Part shown: piece after piece, positions 20,218-27,845 of the stretch
Position numbering within the stretch: the first letter of the stretch is position 1
Layout of the letters: each line of letters opens with the position of its first letter
Origin: Larix sibirica
Lineage: Eukaryota; Streptophyta; Pinopsida; Pinales; Pinaceae
Length of the DNA: 27,845 nucleotides
Direction of reading: 5' to 3'
NCBI GenBank assembly: GCA_004151065.3
Contig: NWUY0304665859.1
Span: 1 to 27,845 of the forward strand
The notes under the pieces: generated by a model
Seen by the model: the letters and a program-made list of their open reading frames with translations, nothing else
What the model was told of the DNA's origin: nothing
The model's database searches: none
Program-made: the position numbers and the translations under genes

Positions 20218-20875
20218 GTTGGGAACTGTAGTTTGGGGAGTTTGGGGTATGTTCCCGCAGTGCTCCAAAGTGTATTTCATGCAGGGAAATGGTATACTAC
20301 ATCTACCTCTACTATTATAGGGTGGTCTGTTGGCTTATTCAAAAGGGACCTCTATCATAAACTTTGCAGGGGGTGATGTGGTGGATCATGAAATGAGAAG
20401 GTAAATGAGAAGGTATTTCAATATGTGGTACCATCCCAACAACCAAACAACAAATGGGTGGGTGAATTCAATTCAAGTTGTTACTACCTATTCAAGTTAT
20501 GGTACTATACCTTAGGAAATGAGTAGGTGTCTATATTAATAAAAATTAAAACAAGTGAAACCCATTCCCGAGGTACGAGTGAATACACCGAAGGGTCGTA
20601 GATATGCGAGTGATTCTGTTCCAACTTGGATCGACTACCGGCATTACACCTGGCCTGGCCTACCAGCGAGTACCGAGAATGCATGGATAACCTGATTTGA
20701 ATGCATCAACTAGCGGTATCAGCAATGGACCCTATGTATATGACCTTGTAGCACTGACTGGCAATTTGTATCAGGTATAGTGAATGCACGAAGTATAGGT
20801 TTCGATGAGTAGAGCAAAATTCTCCCTGCGCTGACAGAAAAAAGCTCTAGCAGCACGGGGACCAGAGCTTCATTC

Positions 20876-21076
20876 ATGCACCACCGACCAGGGGTTCGTT
20901 GCACACCCCTTGTAGCTCATACTGTCAACGGGCTTAATACAACTAGCAACTATGACTATTGGATCGAGACCCGACATTCATTGAAACCTGGCATGGAGTA
21001 TCAGCATCTAGTTCAACACCTGGATCTACCTATAGCTCCTCTCTCTACCAATACTCTATACGTTCAGTTCAATTAA
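20876..21076 (+). CDS. Small ORF, 66 codons, doubtful
   Basis: An ATG-started frame with mixed composition (NGLNTTSNYDYWIETRHSLK in the middle). No motif is visible. The 3' end runs into a short duplication, ACGTTCAGTTCA at 21060-21071 and 21097-21108. It may be chance. Confidence 0.15.
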   Translation: MHHRPGVRCTPLVAHTVNGLNTTSNYDYWIETRHSLKPGMEYQHLVQHLDLPIAPLSTNTLYVQFN

Positions 21077-21472
21077 GTTCAATCCATTAAAAACAGACGT
21101 TCAGTTCAGTACAGATACGGCAAGCTAGATACGTGAAATCCCCCATCCCGAGAGTTTTAGTGTGAGTGAGGTCACCGATACTGATTTAATTCTTAGAAAG
21201 ATACTGGCCAAGAGCGGCCAGACGGGGGGACGGAAGTGAAGTCGTGTAAGGTGCACCGATTAACCAAACCACTTATACTCCCTGGCAATAGCATGCCTGC
21301 TTGACTTACTTAGTGGCTTTACTTAGAACAACGACCGCTACTTCGTGATGGATCTTGCCGAAAGAAGTGTGTACGGCGTGGAGGACTTTCCCCGAACGAA
21401 CACCACACACTTACCTCTGAACAACCAGTGCTTGCCTTACTTACGAGCTTCCTTTACGTACCGCTTTCCTTA

Positions 21473-21490
21473 CTCAGGGGATTCCCTGAG
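21473..21490. other. Perfect 7-bp GC-rich hairpin
   Basis: CTCAGGG, loop GATT, CCCTGAG. It sits at the left edge of the first copy of the 31-bp direct repeat, overlapping its CCTGAG. Confidence 0.6.
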
Positions 21491-21553
21491 AATGACGAAC
21501 GTTACATGCCTAGGTTACTCCACCTGAGAATGACGAACGCCACATGCCCGGGT
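21485..21553. repeat. 31-bp imperfect direct repeat, two copies
   Basis: Copies lie at 21485-21515 and 21523-21553, 38 bp apart start to start. They begin CCTGAGAATGACGAACG and differ at four positions, all transitions, with T or A in the first copy and C or G in the second. Confidence 0.75.
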
Positions 21554-21852
21554 GGGGGACTTACCTTATAAACCTACTTTCAGTAATTTTATTTCTTACA
21601 GCAGAGCAGCTACCAACTAATCACCTGGCCTCTTAAAAACTACCCTATGGATACCAGGCAACACCGGGCAACTAAGAACCTATTTAGCATTGTACGCGCA
21701 AACCACCACTATACTTTACCAAATGCCTTTTTGAGGGGGTAGGCTTTATTTGGCTGCTCGCATTCATTACCCCTCCCTTCTTTGTTTGTATGGGAACGAA
21801 GGGCTCCGTGCCTCACGAGCCTCACCGGTTTCTATTGTGCGGATTAGCCTTG

Positions 21853-21871
21853 ATATATATATATATATATT
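21853..21871. repeat. (AT)9 microsatellite
   Basis: An uninterrupted run of alternating A and T. It is a likely length-variable site. Confidence 0.9.
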
Positions 21872-22450
21872 ATGTTATTTCTACATACCACTGGATGAAG
21901 GCACTCACGCCCAAGCCGGAGGAATTTATTTGAGATGAATTTCTTATATAAAAAAGTGAGTTCGGGAACCCTGATAGAATATGCCTACGAACCCGTCCCA
22001 ACACTTGCGTGCCTTATCCAAAACACACTTGGAGACGTTTTTTGAGATCAACCGGATCCACCCCAAAAAACAAAACTAGGTTTGATCGGAATAAATGGGC
22101 TTAATAGTTTCACCTAACCCGCTGCCTAAGCTTATACTGGTGGCATCTGCCTTATAGGAGGAAATAAGCTTCACAGCATGAATTCATTGAGTGAGTGACT
22201 CATATAAAAGAGTTATGGAAATCATCCTCCCGTGCTCCCCCATATAGTGTTGATCAAAATAATAATATACCACCATCAGGAGAATCCAATTGAAATGAAC
22301 CTGTTCTAATAGAGGAGATTGGTTGCTTTATCACCGTAAGAGCAACCGGGTAGGTGTAGCAATTTTAGAAAGCTTAAAGATCAAGTTAAAGGCTACATAC
22401 TATCAGGCAGGACAGGAGCTCATCTTTTCCTTTTTCCTCTTGGTGAATCT

Positions 22451-22735
22451 TTGGGCGAATTACCCCGACTTTACTTCCTACGGGGAATGAGACCAGTTCC
22501 GCTCTTTTCAAGTTCAAGTCATAAGGAAGTCAAGTCATTCATCAAGTCATTCATCAAGTCATTCATCAATAAGGGTTGGGTTGAAGGAGAACATAACCAA
22601 TCAAGTCATAAAGGTTGGGTTTCAAAAGCGAATATAACCAATATTTTCAAACTGGCTCAATGGTGGTTCCATTTGAACACGTGTTTATCGCTACCTACCG
22701 GAGCTCTGCAGGTGCTTCGCCATCAATCAGTTTAA
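22451..22735 (+). CDS. Hypothetical ORF, 94 codons, with tandem KSFI repeats
   Basis: The frame contains three exact tandem copies of a 12-bp unit (CAAGTCATTCAT, 22531-22566), giving KSFI repeated three times. This is followed by an imperfect 31-33 bp direct repeat (22571-22601 and 22610-22642) encoding two versions of a KGW(V)... motif. Because both repeats keep the frame, a repetitive protein is possible, but the repeat may simply be slippage in non-coding DNA. No domain is recognised. Confidence 0.25.
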   Translation: MGELPRLYFLRGMRPVPLFSSSSHKEVKSFIKSFIKSFINKGWVEGEHNQSSHKGWVSKANITNIFKLAQWWFHLNTCLSLPTGALQVLRHQSV

Positions 22736-23582
22736 GTGAATAGAAAAGATATATAAGTCATCTTCTATCTTCCATGGTATGCCAATAAATGGAAGCTAAT
22801 ACCAACATGTAATAATGAGAAATAAAATTCATACCTTCATACCAATAAATCTTACTTGTCTATGAAGCAATCTAATTACTCTTACCTGTCGATGCAATCT
22901 AATGACACAATCTTATGATACAATATTATCCTTTGAGTAGTTATTGTGTAAAGTCCTCTTCAAGCAAAGGCAGAGCTAAGAAAATGAAACAAGATAAAGT
23001 AGGTAGGAAAATCAAACAGGACCCTTACTTACTTACCGGCCTTACCTGTCTCTTACCCGAATAGTTGTATCTTACCCAATTAGTTTTCTTACCTTGAAAG
23101 AAGAAAGGCTCTTGGCCCGATAAGAAAATATGTATATGTCACTCTGGTCCCCACCTGATGGCTCAGCTCTTCTGAAGCAATAGAAAACCAGCTGTGTTTA
23201 GGAGGTGCTACTATAAGAAAGATACTCACTTGAAAGGATAGAGGATGCTCACTTGAAGGAGGAAGGATAAAATACGCTTACAACTAACTTGAATGAAGAC
23301 CAATTTGAATCTTTCTTATTCAAAAGAGGAAGCTTACACGAAAACGACTAGGTTAATGAGCTCTCTAAGGGAGGAGTAACTCTTTGGAATCAACCTGTGA
23401 CTTTCAAGCAAGCGAATCCAAACTTACAATTAGTCAGGTAGTCAAGTATCACTTTTGGTTCTTCATAAACAATGGCAGGGTGAAGAAAGAAATCTACTTC
23501 GCTGGGTGAACAAGACCGGTCTTGTCCGGGGTCCTGGCTTATACACAAAGGGGGGCAAGGATGCCGAGCTGACAAACTTATT
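22736..23582. other. Intergenic with CTTACC-type words
   Basis: No gene. Diverged direct repeats at about 22850-22876 and 22880-22903 share TCTTACyTGTC...CAATCTAAT. Further TCTTACC words occur at 23040-23095, and two CTCACTTGAA words near 23226 and 23249. A 61-codon - strand frame (23390-23575) is not supported. Confidence 0.4.
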
Positions 23583-23980
23583 TCAAGATATGCCTCTAAA
23601 AGATATTCCTCTCTTAGTATGATTATTCTCTTGTTTTATTGACCGGACCTTGTAGCTCAGGTTACCCTTTTCCCCCCGAGGTAAAGGTGTATTATCAAAC
23701 CCGGATACCACTCTCTCTAAAGCTCGCCGTGGCATTGGCAGGCAATAGAATGGTTTTTCCTTTTTCCGAAAGGGGTGGGGGAGGGGCAAAGCATCGGCAA
23801 CTGTTCTTCCATCATTCAATGAGTCGAACCGAACCTTGTGTATTAACCTAAAAAGAGAAGGTCGTCCGGCGCTATCTTATGATCAATGTTGGGCGGGAGC
23901 GGTCCGGGGGCTAGATCGATCTTACCAACATAACATATCTCCTGTTATTACCAACTATAGGGTGTTGGCGCGGGTAAATA
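23583..23980. other. GC-richer segment, coding-like on both strands, unidentified
   Basis: Open frames overlap here on both strands: 78 codons - (23583-23819) and 70 codons + (23639-23851). The text is less AT-rich and less repetitive than its flanks and contains G-rich runs (GGGGTGGGGGAGGGG at about 23764-23778). The GC-richer style resembles conserved organellar sequence, but I could not match it to a mitochondrial gene, rRNA or group II intron domain. It is one of the first segments to search in a database. Confidence 0.3.
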
Positions 23981-24574
23981 ATGAGGAATAAGAGCGTATT
24001 TTTATGTGAGGCATGCCGCCAGCTTATAATCTCCCGCATTCAGAACTATTATGTTGGTCCAAGTGAATTTTATGACCTTTGTTTTCTCCAAGATGATTTT
24101 ATTCCTTCAAATGAAGCTCACTTGGAGGCTATGATCATTTTTGACATTCCTTCAGATTCTTTTTGTCACATCCTTTCCAAAGACCATCTCCCTGGATTGG
24201 GCCCGTTAGCAATCAAATCCAGCCCCGACTTGCCTTCTGAGGTTAATCTCACTGCTTGTGGATCCATAGCTTTTGGCACTGTAGAGTTTTTGAGCTCTGT
24301 CATTGAGTTGCAAGTCGGTGTCCCTTTTGAGTCTGACTTATCTGACCATGAATACTTAGGGTTGTCCTCTGAGTTTTATTTGTCAAGTTGTCGAGTGTTA
24401 TATTCACCTTATGAGTCTGATTCCTTTGGTATTGTTTCAATCCCTTGCGATGATGAGTTTGTTCCTGTAAACTCTGTCATTTATTTCTTTTTTATATTTC
24501 TTTATATTCCTTTGAGTTTTATCTTGCAGTGTATAGATCCTCAGGCTTTGGTATTTGTGAGTCTTCCCTGGTAG
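23981..24574 (+). CDS. Longest intact ORF, 197 codons, unknown acidic protein
   Basis: It starts at ATG 23981 and ends at TAG 24572. Codons favour T-ending and plant-like choices (GAT, TTT, CCT, TCT, GCT). The first 175 residues are acidic and Ser/Phe/Leu-rich (CEACRQLIISRIQNYY near the start; ESDLSDHEYLGLSSEFYLSS later). The next 24 residues are suddenly Phe/Ile/Leu-rich and correspond to a T-rich stretch that looks like an intron, so the apparent C-terminal membrane segment is probably not real protein. No family motif is recognised. A run of this length free of stops is unlikely by chance at this base composition. It is probably a nuclear-derived exon; alternatively it is antisense to a decayed - strand gene, whose aligned frame has several stops. 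Confidence 0.45.
   Translation: MRNKSVFLCEACRQLIISRIQNYYVGPSEFYDLCFLQDDFIPSNEAHLEAMIIFDIPSDSFCHILSKDHLPGLGPLAIKSSPDLPSEVNLTACGSIAFGTVEFLSSVIELQVGVPFESDLSDHEYLGLSSEFYLSSCRVLYSPYESDSFGIVSIPCDDEFVPVNSVIYFFFIFLYIPLSFILQCIDPQALVFVSLPW
24463..24529 (+). other. Candidate short spliceosomal intron
   Basis: CCT|GTAAAC donor near 24471 (an alternative donor is G|GTATTG near 24428) and TTTTATCTTGCAG acceptor ending at 24529, with a strongly T-rich interior. This is the classic look of a plant nuclear intron of 60-100 bp. With the GTAAAC donor the frame meets TAG 15 codons later; with the GTATTG donor the downstream frame stays open to about 24631 (FGICESSLVDSAKATHIEDI), where a second donor-like CAA|GTAACC is followed by a T-rich stretch and acceptor-like words ending at about 24711. 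Confidence 0.35.
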
Positions 24575-25342
24575 ACTCTGCCAAGGCAACGCATATTGAA
24601 GATATCAAGGTTGAAGATACCCCTATCCAAGTAACCCTTTGTGAGATCTTTCTCATTGGATTTTTGTCTATTTGATCTTTGTATTGTTGTTTCTTGGGTA
24701 CAGGTATTTTAGCAAGATTCCCAGTTGCTTGGGGATAACGCTTCATGTATTTTTTTACCCATTCAGGGTTATAAAACTTGCATATAGGATTAGGTTTCCC
24801 TTCTGCTACGATGCATTTCAACCTTGTGCTACCTTACTTCCATAGGGTCGAAGCTGTTGGATGTTGGTGCGTCAGCCCTTCCTATATGCATTTTGTACCC
24901 ATCCAAAAGTAGAGCTTACCTCTCATGGGCCACCCTAGTTTAGCACCCTATTTGTGTTTTGGTGCCCATGCAGAGTTTTATCTTATGCTCGGGAGCCTTC
25001 ATAGTTTGACCATGACTTCGAGAAAAATCCTCATACTTCTCCTTCTCATCTTTTTATGGCCATACCCGACGGGGCTCCCAACAAATTGTAATTTGACTTA
25101 ATGGTGCTATTTGCTTCGTGTTGATACTTACTGCTTTCTATTGTCACTAGCCCTGCTATACCATGCAACTTTGTAGTTATCTCCTGCTATGCTTCTTGCG
25201 CCATCATTTGTATTTTTACCCTGGAGGAACCAAAAAAATGAGTGTACACAACTATATCAGTTGCCTTGTTTTCCCTTGCATCAGCCTGACCCATGCTCTT
25301 GGAATGTAGTTGCATGCCCTTGCGACACTCGACTCCTCCATT
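24519..25342 (-). pseudogene. Decayed - strand gene, frameshifted, unidentified
   Basis: Coding-like text runs on the - strand from about 25342. The first part is polar and helical-looking (MGQADARENKATDIVVYTHF, SNYNLLGAPSGMAI) with one TAG. After a frameshift near 25065 comes a Lys/His-rich part (DEKEKYEDFSRSHGQTMKAP, SNSFDPMEV) with three stops. A third frame then gives a clean 100-codon tail (24821-24519: KPNPICKFYNPEWVKKYMKR, NLAKIPVPKKQQYKDQI). The charged, Gln/Lys-rich character suggests a Gag-like or other nuclear protein, but no zinc knuckle or enzyme motif is visible. The tail overlaps, antisense, the candidate introns of the + strand ORF; both cannot be native in the overlap. Confidence 0.4.
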
Positions 25343-25660
25343 TTAGGTTTTCTGTTTAAAAGCTATGAAACAAAAACATTCAAAAAAAGAGGGGAATAAT
25401 ATGTAAGTTTGGATTTAATTGTACAATGATAGCAGTGAGTCCTGGTCGCCTTTGAACACAACACAACCCCTTATTTGAGTAAGGTGGGTTACACGTTTGA
25501 CTTTATACTCTGGAGCCTTACCAGTGGTGTCACTCCTCCCGTTGGTTATTCTTCCAGCCTCTACGGAGCACTTTTAGTCATATGTTGATTCATCTGCTGT
25601 CCCTCTCGTGTCGTGCTGTTTGTTCAATGGGAGTTTAAACCTGTGTCAGCTATCTATTAA
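25343..25660. other. Intergenic, no gene seen
   Basis: Mixed sequence with no open frame of note. The 5' part may include more of the decayed - strand gene ending at 25342. Confidence 0.4.
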
Positions 25661-26056
25661 ATGTTTCCTTTACTTTTTGTGTCGGCCTTCCCTATATGTT
25701 TGAAGTACTTGATGGTTCTACCAACTCAGTTCAGATCTTTCTCTGTCTGTTGTTTCGTGTTGATTGATGAAGGATACACTAAGGCCTTCCTTTCAGTGGA
25801 TCTCTTCCTATTGACGCCAAATTATTATCTAGGAAGCAGATCTATAAACCTCTATAGCACCTAAAAGCTTGCAGTCATCAGTGGCAAGTTTTATTGCTCA
25901 CGACCATGGATCTTCATCATTGACTATGGATCGTGTGATGTTCTCAGTGTTTTACCTAAAGAACATTTATTCACACTATTTGCATGTGCTATTGGTACCT
26001 TGGGACCACGACATTATTGGTTGGTTTCCCTCGCGTTTGACAATGGTATACACTAA
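25661..26056 (+). pseudogene. 132-codon frame broken by one stop, unidentified
   Basis: One + strand frame runs from ATG 25661 to TAA 26054, interrupted only by TAA at 25862-25864. The first part is hydrophobic (FPLLFVSAFPICLKYLMVLP, then FVLIDEGYTKAFLSVDLFLL). The second looks like a globular protein (WIFIIDYGSCDVLSVLPKEH, LGPRHYWLVSLAFDNGIH). No motif is recognised. A different frame over 25869-26066 is also open for 65 codons; I prefer the joined frame because the composition is continuous. Confidence 0.3.
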
Positions 26057-26404
26057 TAATCGGTGATCAGATGATGTCTTCTCTTGTTCGACTTCAGAGC
26101 ATTTATTTCACGAGGGCTAGACTTGTACCATGTTGGATTGGATTGAAGACTCCGGGTTCCAGTGATATCCCACAATGATGTCACCCACACAGGTTGCGCT
26201 TATGGCACCATCACTTACTGAGTGCTTCAGATTACAGTCATTTTACTGCTTAGATGACTACTATTGTAAACTGAGACATATATCCACAGCCAACAACCAC
26301 TTCAATTCATTCTCTTGGACAAGGAAAGGCACCTTGGTTCTCTCTCAAACTAAGTAGGATTTTAATCAGTCAATAGCAACCTTGTTTTTCTATTTATTAG
26401 GCTC
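26057..26404. other. Intergenic, no gene seen
   Basis: A 60-codon frame (26175-26357) has no recognisable features. Nothing else is seen. Confidence 0.4.
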
Positions 26405-26572
26405 ATGAGGAAGGGTGGTGCCTTTTTAGGGCGATTCTTTATAACAATAGACAATTTGCCCCGAACGCGTTTTATAAAGGGTTTACAGGCAGACTTAAGG
26501 GTTAGGACTCCACCCCTATACCCTTCCCATTTGGGTGAACCCAGAGCTTATAGCAAATTACTGTTTGCTTAA
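26405..26572 (+). CDS. Small basic ORF, 55 codons, doubtful
   Basis: ATG to TAA. The product is basic (MRKGGAFLGRFF, RTRFIKGLQADLRVRTPP) and reads like a fragment of a nucleic-acid-binding or ribosomal-type protein, but no specific family can be named. It may be chance. Confidence 0.2.
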   Translation: MRKGGAFLGRFFITIDNLPRTRFIKGLQADLRVRTPPLYPSHLGEPRAYSKLLFA

Positions 26573-26980
26573 CGTGTTCGGACAACGTTGAGACATCCAT
26601 CCTTCAAGTTTAGGACATCCAGATGCATATCCTTACTGTTTGAACCTACCCATCAAATGTTCGGAGAGGAATAATTACATACTCATACCCTTAAAGTACA
26701 ACAAGGTTTAATGCTGATGGAACCTTCCCCAGTTTGGTTGATGCCAGACTCTTATCCTTTAGTTGATAGTAGGCCTCTTAGACCTTGATGAGCACTGCTT
26801 CAGGGTTGGAGAGGAGAGACAGACAGACATACCCTTTCAGTTAGAACCCCTACCAGCTCGGCTAACCCTATCATCAATACTACTCCTCACCATGCTAATA
26901 TAGAAAGGAAATGGAAGTAGTGAGGATCGCGAGAGAATAGATAGAAGTCAGGTGCTGCCGCAAGGGAAAAGAATACAGAG
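26573..26980. other. Intergenic, no gene seen
   Basis: Mixed sequence. The words ACATCCATCCTTCAAG and ACATCCAGATGCATATCC near 26592-26630 form a weak local repeat. Confidence 0.4.
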
Positions 26981-27211
26981 ATGAATAAAGAGAAAGATCA
27001 GCTGATCCAATCAAGAAGGATACAAAGGATAAGTAGTGATCTGAAAAGGATTAAAAGATGTTATCCGATGGATGATATGATAGTGGGGGAGCTTAAGCTG
27101 AAAAGAAGGGGGGGTCAAGTGTTGCCTTTATTCGGGAAAGTGTCTGTCTTTCGTGCCTGCTGTATGGAGTTAAGTGCCTGTATTAGGCCAGGGGATAGTG
27201 AAATCCATTGA
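26981..27211 (+). CDS. Hypothetical basic ORF, 76 codons
   Basis: It starts at ATG 26981 and is strongly basic in its first 50 residues (NKEKDQLIQSRRIQRISSDL, KRIKRCYP, ELKLKRRGG), which would suit RNA or DNA binding. After the stop, + strand text in other frames is still coding-like for a while (TNTFLTNACRQHHKEQEG near 27237-27290), so it may be a broken longer gene. No family is recognised. Confidence 0.3.
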   Translation: MNKEKDQLIQSRRIQRISSDLKRIKRCYPMDDMIVGELKLKRRGGQVLPLFGKVSVFRACCMELSACIRPGDSEIH

Positions 27212-27845
27212 TGCCAGGAGGAGCCCGAAATCATGACAAATACTTTTCTTACCAACGCATGCAGGCAGCATCATAAGGAACAGGAGGGATTTTTCAATAA
27301 ATAAGGCAGGGCAGCAACCCAAGACCCCATTTCTCCGGACCGCTTCCATGCATAGAGTTTGGAAGCACAACACTTCGCTTTGCTGGGTGGGATGGCTGGT
27401 ATTAATGGTTTATGGCTGGCTGGATAGGATGGATGGAATAACCTTACATGCATGAAATAATCGATTTGGATAAATAAAAAATGAAAGTTATTCACCCCGG
27501 TGGATTAACAACTGCTAAATGAGGGGGGGGGGTAAGGGCTAAGCTAGGGCATCCCTCCCCGCTAGATTACTAACTGTTGGTTGTTGTAAAAGCTCTTTCT
27601 GGTTGGAAAGCATCCCCGATAGGTCCTAACTGGTGTGGTGTCTAATCTCACCTTCCCCAATAGGGTTCACTAATACTGGGACTACGCTTCTGGGAGGTGG
27701 ATAAAAAGTAAACAAAGTAAAAGGGTTTATGTAATGCCAACTTAAGTATTCCTGGCTGACTTCATCCAATGAATGGGTGCCCGGTTAGTGGTAACAGTTC
27801 AGGCAAGTAGCAGAGTCTTAATATCAAGAGTGTAGTAGCAACTAA
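27212..27845. other. Intergenic with simple-sequence tracts
   Basis: A GGAT/GGCT-rich patch lies at about 27384-27438 (GGGATGGCTGG, GGCTGGCTGGATAGGATGGATGG), and a run of ten G at 27523-27532. Two overlapping - strand frames (27170-27373, 27271-27495) lack protein-like character. Confidence 0.5.

Larger units (their letters stand above)
19857..20875. other. Intergenic with one small ORF and a hairpin
   Basis: The only items I can support are the perfect hairpin at 20019-20040, a 44-codon ORF at 20083-20217 and the diverged direct repeat near 20070. The - strand frame 20719-20904 has no convincing composition. Confidence 0.4.
21077..22450. other. Intergenic with hairpin, duplication and AT microsatellite
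   Basis: The ORFs of 60 codons (21345-21527) and 62 codons (21750-21938) are not convincing. GC content is higher around 21180-21560. Specific structures are listed separately. I see nothing attributable to a known organellar gene. Confidence 0.4.

Noticed and set aside
23885-23915. Group II intron-like GGGCGGGAGCGGTCC
   Set aside because: No domain V/VI hairpin or GUGYG boundary found nearby.
14438-25342. Idea that internal stops are repaired by U-to-C RNA editing as in ferns and hornworts
   Set aside because: Any TAA, TAG or TGA is one C/T change from CAA, CAG or CGA, so the pattern proves nothing; several of these genes also have frameshifts that editing cannot fix.
1-27845. CRISPR array, prokaryotic operon, phage or toxin-antitoxin system
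   Set aside because: No regular direct repeats with unique spacers, no clustered ORFs and no Shine-Dalgarno-led genes; the content points to plant DNA.

Overview
The window reads like non-coding DNA from a plant organelle or nucleus, not bacterial DNA. I see no prokaryotic operon, Shine-Dalgarno spacing, rRNA or tRNA gene. The longest open frame is 197 codons, and all the convincing coding sequence is broken. Recognisable pieces are plant or eukaryotic: a pentatricopeptide-repeat (PPR) motif, a retrotransposon Gag zinc knuckle, and several unknown pseudogenes with candidate spliceosomal introns. My best guess is intergenic DNA of an expanded seed-plant or fern mitochondrial genome that has absorbed nuclear DNA. 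Plain nuclear DNA cannot be excluded, because no mitochondrial gene is visible to anchor it.

Layout. 1-2159: ordinary intergenic sequence with degenerate short repeats. 2160-7745: a uniform block of about 5.6 kb, AT-rich, packed with AGCT-, ACTAGT- and GTAATAC-like words and lacking homopolymer runs; it is the largest single structure here and I cannot name it. 7746-10590: mosaic with a Lys/Gly/Tyr-rich broken coding stretch (about 8510-9166) and a PPR fragment (about 9578-9818). 10591-13080: small ORFs, a Gly/Ala/Ser/Thr-rich coding-like mosaic, then a block of shuffled short repeats (12270-13080). 13317-15319: a 98-codon ORF, a Gag zinc knuckle and a 294-codon pseudogene on the + strand.

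15869-18512 carries on the - strand the best undescribed candidate: one or two long decayed genes with a candidate 120-bp intron and an embedded 61-bp duplication. 19356-19856 is another - strand pseudogene with a possible 3' splice site at its start. 20000-23960 holds only small ORFs, hairpins and short duplications. 23981-24574 is the longest intact ORF (197 codons, +), overlapping at its end a decayed - strand frame (24519-25342). 25661-27845 has a once-interrupted + ORF, a few short ORFs and simple-sequence tracts.

Nothing indicates that these elements work together. The simplest account is serial import of nuclear sequence, decay by stops and frameshifts, and local duplication and rearrangement. 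Similarities were judged by eye, without database searches.
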